The notes beneath the pieces were generated by a model, which worked only from the letters and a program-made list of their open reading frames with translations, ran no database searches and had not been told where the DNA came from. The position numbers were made by a program, and so were the translations under genes. From the NCBI GenBank assembly GCA_024279915.1, contig JAJRRB010000057.1, forward strand, positions 1-64,000: DNA of 64,000 nucleotides. The letters run 5' to 3'. Positions 35,010-43,351 of this stretch are shown here, piece after piece. How positions within the stretch are numbered: position 1 is the first letter of the stretch; each line of letters opens with the position of its first letter. The stretch comes from Deltaproteobacteria bacterium (GTDB taxonomy: Bacteria; Desulfobacterota; Desulfuromonadia; Desulfuromonadales; BM103).

Positions 35010-35465
35010 ATGGGCTTAAAAATCATCGCCAACAATAAAAAGGCATATCACGAATATTTCGTTGATGAGGTCTTAGAAGCTGGTCTGGTTCTGCAAGGTA
35101 CCGAGGTCAAATCAATACGTCTCGGACAAGTGAGTATCAAGGAAGCCTATTGTCGCATCCGTAACGGCGAGGTGTTTGTCGATAATATGAATGTCAGTCC
35201 TTACGAGCAGGGAAATCGTGAAAATCACGATCCGTTGCGTGCGCGTAAACTGCTTCTGCATAGTCATGAGATAGAGAAGCTGAGCAAGAAAGTCGCTGAG
35301 AAGGGTTTGACCCTAGTACCGACCAAACTTTATTTTACGGGCGGCAAGGTCAAACTCGAAATAGGCGTTTGCCGTGGCAAGAAACTATATGATAAACGTG
35401 AGTCACTTAAACGTCATCAAGCTGACCGAGAGGCCTCACGCGCCATGAGTGAGCACTCGAGGTAA
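35010..35465 (+). CDS. smpB: SsrA-binding protein
   Basis: The 151-residue protein has the SmpB signature: NKKAYHEYFVDEVLEAGLVLQGTEVKSIRLG, ISPYEQGN-type NVSPYEQGNRENHDPLRARKLLLH and a basic C-terminal tail rich in Arg/Lys. It binds tmRNA and delivers it to stalled ribosomes for trans-translation. The tmRNA gene lies about 120 bases downstream, the classic pairing. Length and start are normal. Confidence 0.97.
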   Translation: MGLKIIANNKKAYHEYFVDEVLEAGLVLQGTEVKSIRLGQVSIKEAYCRIRNGEVFVDNMNVSPYEQGNRENHDPLRARKLLLHSHEIEKLSKKVAEKGLTLVPTKLYFTGGKVKLEIGVCRGKKLYDKRESLKRHQADREASRAMSEHSR

Positions 35466-35586
35466 ACGACGTATCTCGTTGTTAAAGTGAGGGTTTTGTG
35501 AGATACTAACTCTTGTAAACGTAAAAAGGAAAATGTGAAGAGTGGTTATCTTTTAACCTCTCTCATTTCACGTTCACAATCAATAA

Positions 35587-35938
35587 GGGGGTGCAAAGGT
35601 TTCGACGGGGATTGGAAGCGCTGGTTGCATGCCGGAGTGGGCTGGCTCCGATAAAAAGCCCAACACATACAAACGCCGATACTGACGTTCGTTACGCATT
35701 AGCAGCTTAATTGCTGTTACGTCTCTTGATTCATCGCCCATGTGGGGCAAGTGACGTTAATTATAGTGGGATAGTTTCAGGGAGTGTCTGTGGCCCTGTT
35801 GCGAAACTTTAGCAGACTCGCCTGTAATATATCCTGTTCGTGGGAGATCTTGCCGGTTAATCAAAACACGAACTATGCATGTAGACGCTAGATGTGAAAG
35901 ATTTTCGGACGCGGGTTCGATTCCCGCCACCTCCACCA
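35587..35938 (+). ncRNA. ssrA: Transfer-messenger RNA
   Basis: The 5' end GGGGGTGCAAAGGTTTCGAC and the 3' end GGTTCGATTCCCGCC...CCACCA form the tRNA-like domain, with the seven-base acceptor stem pairing GGGGGTG to CACCTCC. The tag reading frame around 35675-35710 ends in ADTDVRYALAA before TAA, the usual Ala-Ala degradation tag. The upstream neighbour smpB encodes its partner. The 3' end and following terminator are duplicated at 37087-37139, a sign of an integrated element. Confidence 0.97.
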
Positions 35939-35975
35939 TATGAAAAGCCCGACTGATTGTCAGTCGGGCTTTTCT
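35923..35975 (+). repeat. Attachment-site-like direct repeat, left copy (tmRNA 3' end plus terminator)
   Basis: This 53-base stretch covers the last 16 bases of tmRNA and a perfect 14-bp terminator stem (AAAAGCCCGACTGA with its complement). It is repeated at 37087-37139 with only two substitutions and the same orientation. Duplication of a tmRNA 3' end is the usual footprint of integrase-driven insertion. Confidence 0.85.
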
Positions 35976-35980
35976 CTTTT
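35945..35980 (+). terminator. tmRNA terminator
   Basis: A 14-bp perfect stem with a TTG loop is followed by CTTTTCTCTTTT. It terminates ssrA and is part of the duplicated att-like segment. Confidence 0.9.
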
Positions 35981-36202
35981 GCTTCCGTCGTCCGTTTGTC
36001 CCTGTTGTAAATGTAGAGCGTTCTTTGCTCATCCAAAAAGATATATTCTCGACGGACTCCCGCGGGATATTTTCCTATTAATAAATTATAGATCTTTAAA
36101 TAGTCTGTAATATTGATATGTTATATTATTGTTCTGCATGAATCTTCAATTAAAATATTAATAAATACTCTCCATGTGTTAAGATGGCCGTGGAGGTTGG
36201 TT

Positions 36203-36784
36203 ATGAGAAGCATGGAAAAATTAAAGAAACATCTGCGCACGGGGCAGGTTTATCGGCGGGCTGATCTTGTTAAATGGTCCAAGAGCATTGATCGACATTT
36301 GGCCCAATTGATGGATGATGGCGTGTTGGTGAAGCTTCGTCAGGGGTTGTACTTGTGTCCACGGTTTTCCCGTTTTGGGCAGGTTGCTTCAGATCCGGCA
36401 AAACTGTGTCGGGCTTTTTTGAAAGATGATGATTTTTTATTAACTACGCCGAATGATTATAACGCCCTTGGTCTCGGGATGACCCAGCTCTACAATTGTT
36501 ACACTGTGTATAATCACAAACGTCACGGGCGGTTCGAGCTGGAAGGTCAGCTCTTTAATTTTCACATGAAGCATCGCTTCCCGAAAAAGTTGACACCAGA
36601 ATTTTTGCTGGTTGATCTGGTTGATAATCTTAATCAGATCGCTGAAGAGCGTGAGAAGGTGCTTGAAAGAGTGAAGTCCAAACTACCTGAACTTGATCCG
36701 CAGCGCCTGCAATCGGTCATCAAGCGGTTTGCCAAGGTTTCGACACAAAAAATTCTTCGAGGGAATCTGTGTAGCTTTTTGTGA
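36203..36784 (+). CDS. AbiEi-like / DUF6088-type antitoxin, orphan
   Basis: The ATG at 36203 has GGAGG six bases upstream; the frame open further upstream has no such support. The 193-residue protein has an N-terminal winged-helix region (GQVYRRADLVKW, DDGVLVKLRQGLYLCPR) like AbiEi-type antitoxin regulators and a C-terminal domain with LTTPNDYNALGLGMTQLY. AbiEi antitoxins normally pair with an AbiEii nucleotidyltransferase toxin. None follows: the next 300 bases contain only a repeat-like sequence. The gene is enclosed by the duplicated tmRNA ends and its surroundings are AT-rich. It is probably cargo left from a mobile island. Confidence 0.72.
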   Translation: MRSMEKLKKHLRTGQVYRRADLVKWSKSIDRHLAQLMDDGVLVKLRQGLYLCPRFSRFGQVASDPAKLCRAFLKDDDFLLTTPNDYNALGLGMTQLYNCYTVYNHKRHGRFELEGQLFNFHMKHRFPKKLTPEFLLVDLVDNLNQIAEEREKVLERVKSKLPELDPQRLQSVIKRFAKVSTQKILRGNLCSFL

Positions 36785-37086
36785 CACTTACTGGGGACAG
36801 GGATTAGTGACAGGGACGAGAAAGTGTCACCGATTCGCATATGAATCCACTCGTGATCTTTATTATTCAGGGATGGTTCCCTTTGGAGAGATTCTTGAAC
36901 GGATACGGGTAAATATTCACCGGCTTTGATTTTTTCAAGCGGAGTTTTGAGAAGAACTGTAGGTGTTGTATCTGCAGCTTCTACTCCTGTTTGTCTTGAA
37001 AACGACAATGGGTAACAGTTTGGGTAAAGATAAAGTCTGCATATAATTAGGCTTGCAAATACAGAGGGTTATACGCTTATTAAATG
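36781..37086 (+). other. Gap after antitoxin gene, with a repeat but no toxin gene
   Basis: The roughly 300 bases between the antitoxin stop and the right att-like copy lack a gene with sensible composition. A 9-bp inverted repeat (GTGACACTT at 36781-36789, AAGTGTCAC at 36822-36830) with GGGACAGG blocks resembles the palindromic repeats of REP/RAYT type. The expected toxin gene appears deleted or was never present. Confidence 0.5.
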
Positions 37087-37139
37087 CCCGCCACCTCCAC
37101 CATATGAAAAGCTCGACTGATCGTCAGTCGGGCTTTTCT
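37087..37139 (+). repeat. Attachment-site-like direct repeat, right copy
   Basis: It copies 35923-35975 (tmRNA 3' end plus terminator stem) with two substitutions. The left flank of this copy has no tmRNA similarity, so only the 3' end was duplicated. The two copies bracket about 1.1 kb with an orphan antitoxin gene; no integrase is visible. Confidence 0.85.
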
Positions 37140-37192
37140 TGTTTTTTGTCCCGGGTAGGTAGAAGAGGGCGGATGCTGTTGGGGTCATTTTG

Positions 37193-38437
37193 CTAAATCT
37201 CCACTTGAAATAAGTGTACGGCCTCGGAACATTCCTGCTTGGACAAACCAAGTTTTCTTGCTCTGTCTTGCCATGTTCCAATCACCTTCCCAACTCTCTC
37301 GACAATGACCTCAGATTGGTTCTGGCTCAATCGATAACAACCGGCAGTTTCAATAACGACACCAATGTCCGGTTGGCGGGTATGGAGATCCAGAGCCAGC
37401 ACATGCTCATCTTTCTTGAAGGAGGGGTTCATGTCGAACGCCGGCGACAGGCACCATCCGGCTGGCCTTCTGATGAAACCGTGGTTTCGCAAATGGTCAT
37501 CTCTGTTTGCCGTCATGACATTGAAGACGACTCGGGTATAGAGCTCCTCCAGGTCTTTTTCAATTCGTTCCACATCTCCGTAAGAGGATATAAAATCCGC
37601 CAATTCAAGGTAACTGGCATCTTCTGTGTCGATGTGATTCAGCATGGTTATGGCCGAGGCATAAAAAACGCGACCATTTTCAATGCGGTCAAACCGCTTG
37701 ACCATGAAGGTATGGTATCCATTGCCAAGTTGAAGGTTTTGTGACTCCGGTACGGTGATATCACAGTCGCGTGCCATGTCATGCAACAACTTCTCCCATA
37801 ATGCGACATCATGGTCGTCGTCGGCAGAAGGGAATTTTGCAATCCAAAGGTGTCCCTGGTCATCAGAGAGATTTGCTTTCGGTCGGGCACCACCAAGTGA
37901 AGAGCCCGGCGCCACAAGAACTTTGAGCCACTCTGTGATTTTGTCGGAATCAATCTGTTTCTTTTTGGTTAGCTCAAAGGCGATTGCTTGCAATTCAGCA
38001 ATTCTGGCAACGGGTGGGGCAGTCAATGCTTCGCTGGCAAGAAAATTACGCTCGTTGGGCAGGGTGAAACGTAGCGCTCCCATGCGCGTACAATCCTGGA
38101 TTCCCAGGAGGAATTCCCAAGGCCCAAGAGTCCGTGGAGTGCGTCTTTCCTCCTTCGCCTCAATGATCTCTCTACGTTTCATGAGGATTTGTCCCCAACG
38201 GTCAGGGCATGAATCCATGAACACACCGAAGTTGGAGCCACCAGGATAAAATTCACCGGAAAACATGTCCAGCTCTGGATCAAGCTGGAAGGCGTGTGTA
38301 TGTTCAAGCCAGGCGGGTTCGTATTCGAAACTTACGCTTCCGCGGTCGCCCTTTGAAAGGGTGCCGATGTGTTGTAGGGGGGCGAAAGCAGGGTCGTCGA
38401 GCCAGACCCATACTCGTTCCCTGTTATCTTTGGCCAT
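37193..38437 (-). CDS. hipA: HipA-family serine/threonine kinase toxin
   Basis: The 414-residue protein has the HipA N-terminal coupling domain, ending near residue 100 with GGSNFGVFMDSCPDRWG, and the HipA kinase core. Visible kinase motifs are the glycine-rich SSLGGARPKA, HTFMVKRFDR, the catalytic NRDDHLRNHGF (Asp) and PAFDMNPS. The start at 38437 has GGAGG five bases upstream. A first ATG at 38449 lies directly beside the hipB stop. HipA kinases phosphorylate glutamyl- or related tRNA synthetases and cause growth arrest; HipB neutralises and represses. All key residues look present, so the toxin should be active. Confidence 0.92.
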   Translation of the reverse strand: MAKDNRERVWVWLDDPAFAPLQHIGTLSKGDRGSVSFEYEPAWLEHTHAFQLDPELDMFSGEFYPGGSNFGVFMDSCPDRWGQILMKRREIIEAKEERRTPRTLGPWEFLLGIQDCTRMGALRFTLPNERNFLASEALTAPPVARIAELQAIAFELTKKKQIDSDKITEWLKVLVAPGSSLGGARPKANLSDDQGHLWIAKFPSADDDHDVALWEKLLHDMARDCDITVPESQNLQLGNGYHTFMVKRFDRIENGRVFYASAITMLNHIDTEDASYLELADFISSYGDVERIEKDLEELYTRVVFNVMTANRDDHLRNHGFIRRPAGWCLSPAFDMNPSFKKDEHVLALDLHTRQPDIGVVIETAGCYRLSQNQSEVIVERVGKVIGTWQDRARKLGLSKQECSEAVHLFQVEI

Positions 38438-38449
38438 ACTGGCCTCCAT

Positions 38450-38767
38450 TTAACTCTTTTTACGTGGGGCTCTTTGCCTTTGTGGCATTGACTCATCTTG
38501 CAGACGTCGGCCAAGAGAGTCTTCTTTCGCAATTAGAGCTAAGTCGTCCAGCAACCCCAGAACCCTCAAAACTTGGACGAAATTCCCGAATGATACTGAG
38601 GGCTCTCCCTGCTCAATCTTGTACAACGTGGGGCGGGAAATGCCCGCTCTTATGCTAACAGTTTCCATTGAAAACCGTCGACGCAAGCGCGCGTCCTTGA
38701 GTCTTTGACCTAAGGCCGACAGCTCTTTTTGTGAGCCAGGGTACATGTATTGCGTCTTTTTTGCCAT
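38450..38767 (-). CDS. hipB: HipB-like Xre-family antitoxin and repressor
   Basis: The 105-residue protein has an Xre helix-turn-helix (LGQRLKDARLRRRFSMETVSIRAGISRPTLYKIEQG) and a basic tail. It is followed directly by hipA, only a dozen bases before the preferred hipA start, so it is translated with it. The ATG at 38767 is preferred to the TTG at 38788 because a good promoter ends only a few bases before it. It should repress the pair and neutralise HipA. Confidence 0.9.
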   Translation of the reverse strand: MAKKTQYMYPGSQKELSALGQRLKDARLRRRFSMETVSIRAGISRPTLYKIEQGEPSVSFGNFVQVLRVLGLLDDLALIAKEDSLGRRLQDESMPQRQRAPRKKS

Positions 38768-38778
38768 AATGTCAAATA

Positions 38779-38807
38779 TAGTTATCAAAAAGGCGACATA
38801 TTGTCAA
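38779..38807 (-). promoter_or_regulatory. Promoter of hipBA, nearly leaderless
   Basis: On the minus strand TTGACA (38807-38802) and TAACTA (38784-38779) are 17 bases apart. Transcription would begin near 38772, about five bases before the hipB ATG, giving an almost leaderless message with no ribosome-binding site. TTGACA recurs within GACAATATGTC-like half sites, a likely HipB operator region. Confidence 0.55.
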
Positions 38808-39020
38808 GTATACTTACTCTTATACTGCCCGTATGCAATCAACTTTTTTAACCGACCCATCTCATCTCTAGCGTCAGCTGATTTACTCGCCTTTTCCCCT
38901 TTTATTATCAAAGTCAGAGAGAATCTTGCTTCTCTACCAAGCGGTAATGCAAAATGGCTGTATGATAGTTATAATACTTTAGCTCCTCTTATTTGAGAGC
39001 CATAACCAAAGGATATAGCA

Positions 39021-40079
39021 ATGTTTAAAGCCAAAGCCTATTCAGCCTCCAGCGCCACCTCACCGCTGACCCTTGACAGCATCCAGCGTCGCGAGCCTAG
39101 TGAACGTGACGTGCAGATCGAGATACTGTTCTGCGGCATTTGCCACTCAGATCTTCATACGGTACGTAACGAGTGGAGTAGTGTTATGCCCACGACCTAT
39201 CCCTGCGTGCCGGGTCACGAAATTGTCGGCCGTGTCATAAAGGTCGGCAGAGATGTCAAGAGCTTCAACCCTGAAGATATAGTCGGGGTCGGTTGCTTGG
39301 TTGATTCAGACCAATCTTGTCCTGCGTGCCAGGCCAACGTCGAACAGTTCTGTCCTGACTCAACTTTCACTTACAACTCAGCGGATAAACACCTCGGTGG
39401 TGTGACCTACGGTGGTTATTCAGAGAGTATTGTTGTTGATGAGAAGTTTGTGCTTAAGATTCCCGGCAATCTCGATCTGGCCGGTGTCGCGCCACTATTG
39501 TGTGCGGGGATTACGACCTATTCACCTATCCGTCGTTGGGGCGACATCAAAGGGAAGAAGGTCGGCGTGGTCGGTCTTGGTGGCCTCGGACACATGGGGG
39601 TCAAGTTCGCCAGAGCGTTTGGAGCCCATGTGGTTGTCTTTACAACCTCACCGGGCAAAAAGGACGATGCTGTGCGTCTCGGTGCCGATGAGGTCATCAT
39701 CTCTACCGATGCAGAACAAATGAAGAAACACGTCGGCAGCTTTGACTTTATTCTTGACACCGTATCGGCCGATCACGATATCAACGCTTACTTGGGCATG
39801 CTGCGCATGGACGGCACCATCACCCTGGTTGGCGCACCTGAGAAGCCGTTGGCCGTCTCTGCTTTCGCCTTGATCTTCGGCCGTAAAAACCTCAACGGTT
39901 CACTGATTGGCGGGCTTAAGGAAACCCAGGAGATGCTCGATTTCTGCGGCGAACATGAGATCACCTCCGATGTTGAGGTCATTCCCATTCAAAAGGTTAA
40001 CGAAGCCTATGAGCGTTTGGTCAAATCAGATGTGAAGTACCGCTTCTCCATCGATATGGCTTCGCTCAAATCAGAGTAA
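39021..40079 (+). CDS. Zinc-dependent alcohol dehydrogenase (cinnamyl/YahK-like)
   Basis: The 352-residue MDR protein has the catalytic-zinc motif CGICHSDLHTVRNEW and GHEIVGRV, the structural-zinc cysteine cluster (CLVDSDQSCPACQANVEQFC) and the Rossmann motif GLGGLGHMGVKFARAFG. The layout matches the cinnamyl alcohol dehydrogenase/YahK branch, which uses NADPH to reduce aldehydes. AAGGA lies eight bases before the ATG. It stands alone, 250 bases from hipB in the opposite direction, and is followed by a hairpin and T-run. Confidence 0.92.
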   Translation: MFKAKAYSASSATSPLTLDSIQRREPSERDVQIEILFCGICHSDLHTVRNEWSSVMPTTYPCVPGHEIVGRVIKVGRDVKSFNPEDIVGVGCLVDSDQSCPACQANVEQFCPDSTFTYNSADKHLGGVTYGGYSESIVVDEKFVLKIPGNLDLAGVAPLLCAGITTYSPIRRWGDIKGKKVGVVGLGGLGHMGVKFARAFGAHVVVFTTSPGKKDDAVRLGADEVIISTDAEQMKKHVGSFDFILDTVSADHDINAYLGMLRMDGTITLVGAPEKPLAVSAFALIFGRKNLNGSLIGGLKETQEMLDFCGEHEITSDVEVIPIQKVNEAYERLVKSDVKYRFSIDMASLKSE

Positions 40080-40086
40080 ATAAATG

Positions 40087-40139
40087 GTCGGGGGTGCATT
40101 AACATGTGCCCTCGACTATATCTTCGGGGGATTTTTTTA
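40087..40139 (+). terminator. Probable terminator after the alcohol dehydrogenase
   Basis: A 12-bp stem (40087-40098 with 40105-40116, including wobble pairs) and loop TTAACA is followed 16 bases later by ATTTTTTTA. The gap between stem and T-run makes this a less certain terminator; an alternative stem may form closer to the T-run. Confidence 0.5.
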
Positions 40140-40262
40140 TAAGTCACGATTTGCAGTAACGGCTCAAAGCTGCAAGGCGCGTTTACTGTAAATCTTCTCG
40201 CATATGGTTCTCGGTGTGCGTCAAGATAGTTGCTGCTATAGGTGACCCGAATGGCGTACAAG

Positions 40263-40853
40263 CTAATAACCGTAATTGCGATACCAATACTGCGTGTACG
40301 GATAAGGTTTATACCCTGAATCATAGGGGTGGCTGTGTGGATCATCGTCTTGGCCGACGTAGTACGGGTAGGATGGGTCTGAATTGCTGTGAATGCCATA
40401 ACGGAACGGGATGTCCCACAGGTGGATTTCGGTCATGTCTAAAATCGGATAGTTGAATTCATGTTCTCCTGATAGCCTGGATTCCAGGCCGAGTACAACT
40501 CCCGCCAGAGTGACCAGCGTCCCCGGTTCGTAAATTGCCGGATCGAGTATTTCGGATGTTCTCACCAGGAAAAGGCGACCAGCGTCATCAAGATAAATAG
40601 GCTCACCCCAACGGTTCAACTGCCATTCTATAACTTCCAGGACACTGCCTTCTTCACTACTTTCTATTGAAATGACAACTCCTCCAATGAGAAGATGCTG
40701 GTCAAGAAATGCTGCGGGGTTCTCACTGACCATAGCGAAAGTTGTTTGTGGATCAATTTGATCGCGGACTTCTTTGGTGATCGGGTGAGCACAGGCGACA
40801 AGGAGAAGGGCTAACAAAATTGTGGTTAATTGTAATGTTTGTGCAAATCTCAT
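40263..40853 (-). CDS. slp: Slp-family outer-membrane lipoprotein
   Basis: The 196-residue protein has a signal with lipobox VACA near residue 21, then the Slp pattern: VSENPAAFLDQHLLIGGVVISIES, EGSVLEVIEWQLNRWGEP and GTLVTLAGVVLGLESRL. Slp proteins are outer-membrane lipoproteins induced by starvation or stationary phase in other bacteria. An unusual C-terminal tail rich in Tyr, His and Pro (YPYYVGQDDD, YPYTQYWYRNYGY) extends beyond the core. Its function is unknown. The gene stands alone, convergent with the alcohol dehydrogenase. Confidence 0.82.
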   Translation of the reverse strand: MRFAQTLQLTTILLALLLVACAHPITKEVRDQIDPQTTFAMVSENPAAFLDQHLLIGGVVISIESSEEGSVLEVIEWQLNRWGEPIYLDDAGRLFLVRTSEILDPAIYEPGTLVTLAGVVLGLESRLSGEHEFNYPILDMTEIHLWDIPFRYGIHSNSDPSYPYYVGQDDDPHSHPYDSGYKPYPYTQYWYRNYGY

Positions 40854-41007
40854 CTGATATCCTCTGCTTGATAACCGCTTAGCTGATTATATCAGAAAGA
40901 GATGCTGAATTAAATGTATGTAAGGGGCTGACATTTGTTGACCTGGAAAATATGAATTTGCTAGAGTGCCGCAGCAGAAAGATTATGCTTTGCATCAGGA
41001 GTCTGAT

Positions 41008-41427
41008 TTGACCCGCATTGAATTTATAAAACTGGATCGTCCGGAACGTGCCCGGGTTCTCTGTGAACTGGCTGAAGAGTTTTATCTTGCTGGGCAACGA
41101 GTTCTGGTGATGGTGCAGGACGACAATCAGGGCGTGACTCTTGACCGCTTCATGTGGAGCTGGAAGAAGGGCGCTTTTGTGCCACATGTTTATCAAAATG
41201 GTTCCATCGAATGTCACGACGAGTCGGTGGTCATCGTTGCCAGCGAAGAGAATCCGAACGGCTCCGAGGTCTTGTTGATGGGAGCGCCTTGCAGCCTGGA
41301 GCTTATCCGGCATTTTCGACATGTGATTGACTTCGCCGAAACATTCGACGAGACACGTCTGGAAGTATCGCGTGAACGATTTAAGGAATATCGGGACAAT
41401 GGATGTGCACCAGTCATGCGTAAATAA
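41008..41427 (+). CDS. holC: DNA polymerase III chi subunit
   Basis: The start TTG at 41008 has AGGAG six bases upstream and gives the family-like N-terminus MTRIEFIKL; a GTG at 40966 would add 14 unsupported residues. The 139-residue protein has the HolC pattern, with RARVLCELAEEFYLAGQRVLVMVQDDNQ, WSWKKGAFVPHVY and a final FAETFDETRLEVSRERFKEYRDNG. Chi links the clamp loader to SSB during replication. It overlaps the next gene (rsmE) by 29 bases. Confidence 0.88.
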   Translation: MTRIEFIKLDRPERARVLCELAEEFYLAGQRVLVMVQDDNQGVTLDRFMWSWKKGAFVPHVYQNGSIECHDESVVIVASEENPNGSEVLLMGAPCSLELIRHFRHVIDFAETFDETRLEVSRERFKEYRDNGCAPVMRK

Positions 41428-42172
41428 CGGTGGTCCGGCTAGCCTGGTCAGACTAGGTCATGTGCCGCAGCTTGATGATGAAATCCAACTGTCGACTGAG
41501 GCTCTTGCGGCGCTTTCCCACTGGCATGCCAGGCTCGGTGAGGTGCTGACAGTGGTCGATCCCGAGGCGACGTCTTACCTCGCACGGATAACCTGTCTTG
41601 ATCCTGAACAGGCCACCTGTGTGCCATTTCAACGCCTGACGAAAACTGTAGAGAGCCAGCTGCGCATCGAAGTTTACCAATCGCTGCCCAACAAAGAGCA
41701 TTTTGAAGTTGTGCTGCAGACGTTGACGGAACTTGGCGTGTCTCGTATTGTGCCATTGGAATCTCAGCATTCTTCGACTCTTGAAGAACGTGACAATCTG
41801 CAGAAAAGCTCCCATCGTTGGTCGGAAGTGATTAATGGGGCGTCTCGTCAATGCCGACGTGCCATGCTGCCAGAACTCCTGTCGGTACACACTTTCACAG
41901 AAGCACTTGCTTGTGCCAGTACTGCAGAATTGAAGCTAATGCTTTATGAGAGTGACGTGTCCTGGTCTTTCACAGAGGGGATTGGTTCATTTAAGCCGCA
42001 AAGTATTGCTCTGTTGATTGGTCCGGAAGGTGGTTTCTCTCAAGACGAAGTTGAACAGGCTCAGACGGTAGGCTTTCTTCCTGTCAGTCTCGGACCACGT
42101 ATTTTGCGTACCGAAACGGCGGCTATTGTTGCTACGGCATTGGCGCAGGGTTACCTTGGTGATTTGGGATGA
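41399..42172 (+). CDS. rsmE: 16S rRNA (uracil1498-N3)-methyltransferase
   Basis: The roughly 257-residue protein has the SPOUT/RsmE pattern: a PUA-like N-terminal half and a knotted C-terminal half with QHSSTLEERD, WSEVINGASRQCRRAMLPEL, LLIGPEGGFSQDEVEQA and SLGPRILRTETAAIVATAL. It methylates U1498 of 16S rRNA. The ATG at 41399 is favoured, since the upstream frame lies inside holC, with AAGGA 11 bases before. It is translationally linked to holC through the overlap. Confidence 0.9.
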   Translation: MDVHQSCVNNGGPASLVRLGHVPQLDDEIQLSTEALAALSHWHARLGEVLTVVDPEATSYLARITCLDPEQATCVPFQRLTKTVESQLRIEVYQSLPNKEHFEVVLQTLTELGVSRIVPLESQHSSTLEERDNLQKSSHRWSEVINGASRQCRRAMLPELLSVHTFTEALACASTAELKLMLYESDVSWSFTEGIGSFKPQSIALLIGPEGGFSQDEVEQAQTVGFLPVSLGPRILRTETAAIVATALAQGYLGDLG

Positions 42173-42207
42173 AGCAGCAGCTTACAACTTACAGTTAGGG
42201 TTTAAAT

Positions 42208-42966
42208 ATGAATCTCAATAATCTCAGTGTTGTCCTTGTCGAATCCCGTGGCGAACGGAATATCGGTTCTGTAGCCCGTGCCATGGCTAATTTCGGTGTA
42301 ACTGATCTGCGCCTTGTGGCTCCTAAAGTTGATCACCTTGATGATGAAGCCCGCAAGATGGCGGTCAAGGCGAGTGTTCTGCTGGAGCAGGCGACTCTTT
42401 ATCCTGATCTGAAGTCGGCTCTTAACGATTGCCATTACGCTTATGCGACGACTCGGCGCTTTGGTAAATACCGGGTTGATTTTCATCATCCTGATAGCGC
42501 AGCAGAAGAGTTGCTGCCTCTGCTTGACGGCGGACGTGTTGCCATGGTCTTTGGTCGCGAAGATAAAGGCTTGAAAACTGAGGAGTTGGATCTCTGTCAG
42601 CGTCTGATCACGATCCCGACTGGTGGCAGTATCGCCTCTATGAATCTGGCCCAGTCTGTGGTCATCTGTCTCTATGAAGTGGCTAAACAGCATGGTGAGG
42701 CAAGTGGTAAAGGGCAGGGGAACAGAAAGCTGGCGACCGTTGAGCAGCTGGAAGTTCTCTTTGATCATATGCGTGACACTTTACTCAAGATCAAATACCT
42801 GAACCCGCAGAATCCTGAACATATCATGCGCTCCTATCGGCAGATGTTTGGACGCGCAGCCTTGGATGAGCGCGAAGTCCGCATCCTGCGTGGTCTTATG
42901 AGTGAGATAGATCTTGTTGAAGAAGAGCGGCTTGAACTGCTTGGTAAATCTAATGACAACGATTAA
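42208..42966 (+). CDS. trmJ: TrmJ-type tRNA 2'-O-methyltransferase
   Basis: The 252-residue SPOUT-class protein has motifs VESRGERNIGSVARAMANFG, MVFGREDKGLKTEEL and PTGGSIASMNLAQSVVICLYE, with the C-terminal helical part ending in RQMFGRAALDEREV. These fit TrmJ, which methylates position 32 of tRNAs, though other SpoU-like methyltransferases share the motifs. It follows a low-complexity spacer and precedes a small hypothetical gene by ten bases. Confidence 0.88.
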   Translation: MNLNNLSVVLVESRGERNIGSVARAMANFGVTDLRLVAPKVDHLDDEARKMAVKASVLLEQATLYPDLKSALNDCHYAYATTRRFGKYRVDFHHPDSAAEELLPLLDGGRVAMVFGREDKGLKTEELDLCQRLITIPTGGSIASMNLAQSVVICLYEVAKQHGEASGKGQGNRKLATVEQLEVLFDHMRDTLLKIKYLNPQNPEHIMRSYRQMFGRAALDEREVRILRGLMSEIDLVEEERLELLGKSNDND

Positions 42967-42976
42967 AGAAGAGCAC

Positions 42977-43351
42977 ATGTTAATTAAAGAGGAATTTCTG
43001 GCTAACGGCCTGCAGATCAAGTTTAGCGATGAGAGTAATCGCTATTTCGGCGATTATCACAGGGTCTGTGTGGTGGCCACAATCATTTGCAATTTGCACG
43101 ATTTGCCGCAGGCAACCGCTGATGATGAAGCCTTTCGTAGTCAGACTATCGAGACCCTTGGTGAGCAGCTGTCCATTGTAAAACGTTTCGAACGGATGGG
43201 GGTCGCATCAACGGATGTTGATGAGGTCCGTAATGCTTTGGTTGACGACTTTCTGCAGCATACTTCTGCTTATATTTCACGTCCTGGCTATCTGAAATCC
43301 CTCGTCAGCGCTGAATTGAAAAAGGGCACTACGCATCGTTATTATGGTTGA
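42977..43351 (+). CDS. Hypothetical protein
   Basis: The 124-residue protein starts at ATG 42977, ten bases after trmJ, with AGAAGAG just upstream; an in-frame ATG at 42953 is the alternative. It has no signal, membrane segment or catalytic motif and is mixed alpha/beta by composition (RYFGDYHRVCVVATIICNLHDLPQATADD). I do not recognise the family. It overlaps the start of rlmD by eight bases, so it is part of this operon. Confidence 0.75.
   Translation: MLIKEEFLANGLQIKFSDESNRYFGDYHRVCVVATIICNLHDLPQATADDEAFRSQTIETLGEQLSIVKRFERMGVASTDVDEVRNALVDDFLQHTSAYISRPGYLKSLVSAELKKGTTHRYYG

Noticed and set aside
36693-36929. Small frame after the antitoxin as the missing AbiEii toxin
   Set aside because: It mostly overlaps the antitoxin gene in another frame and has no nucleotidyltransferase motif.
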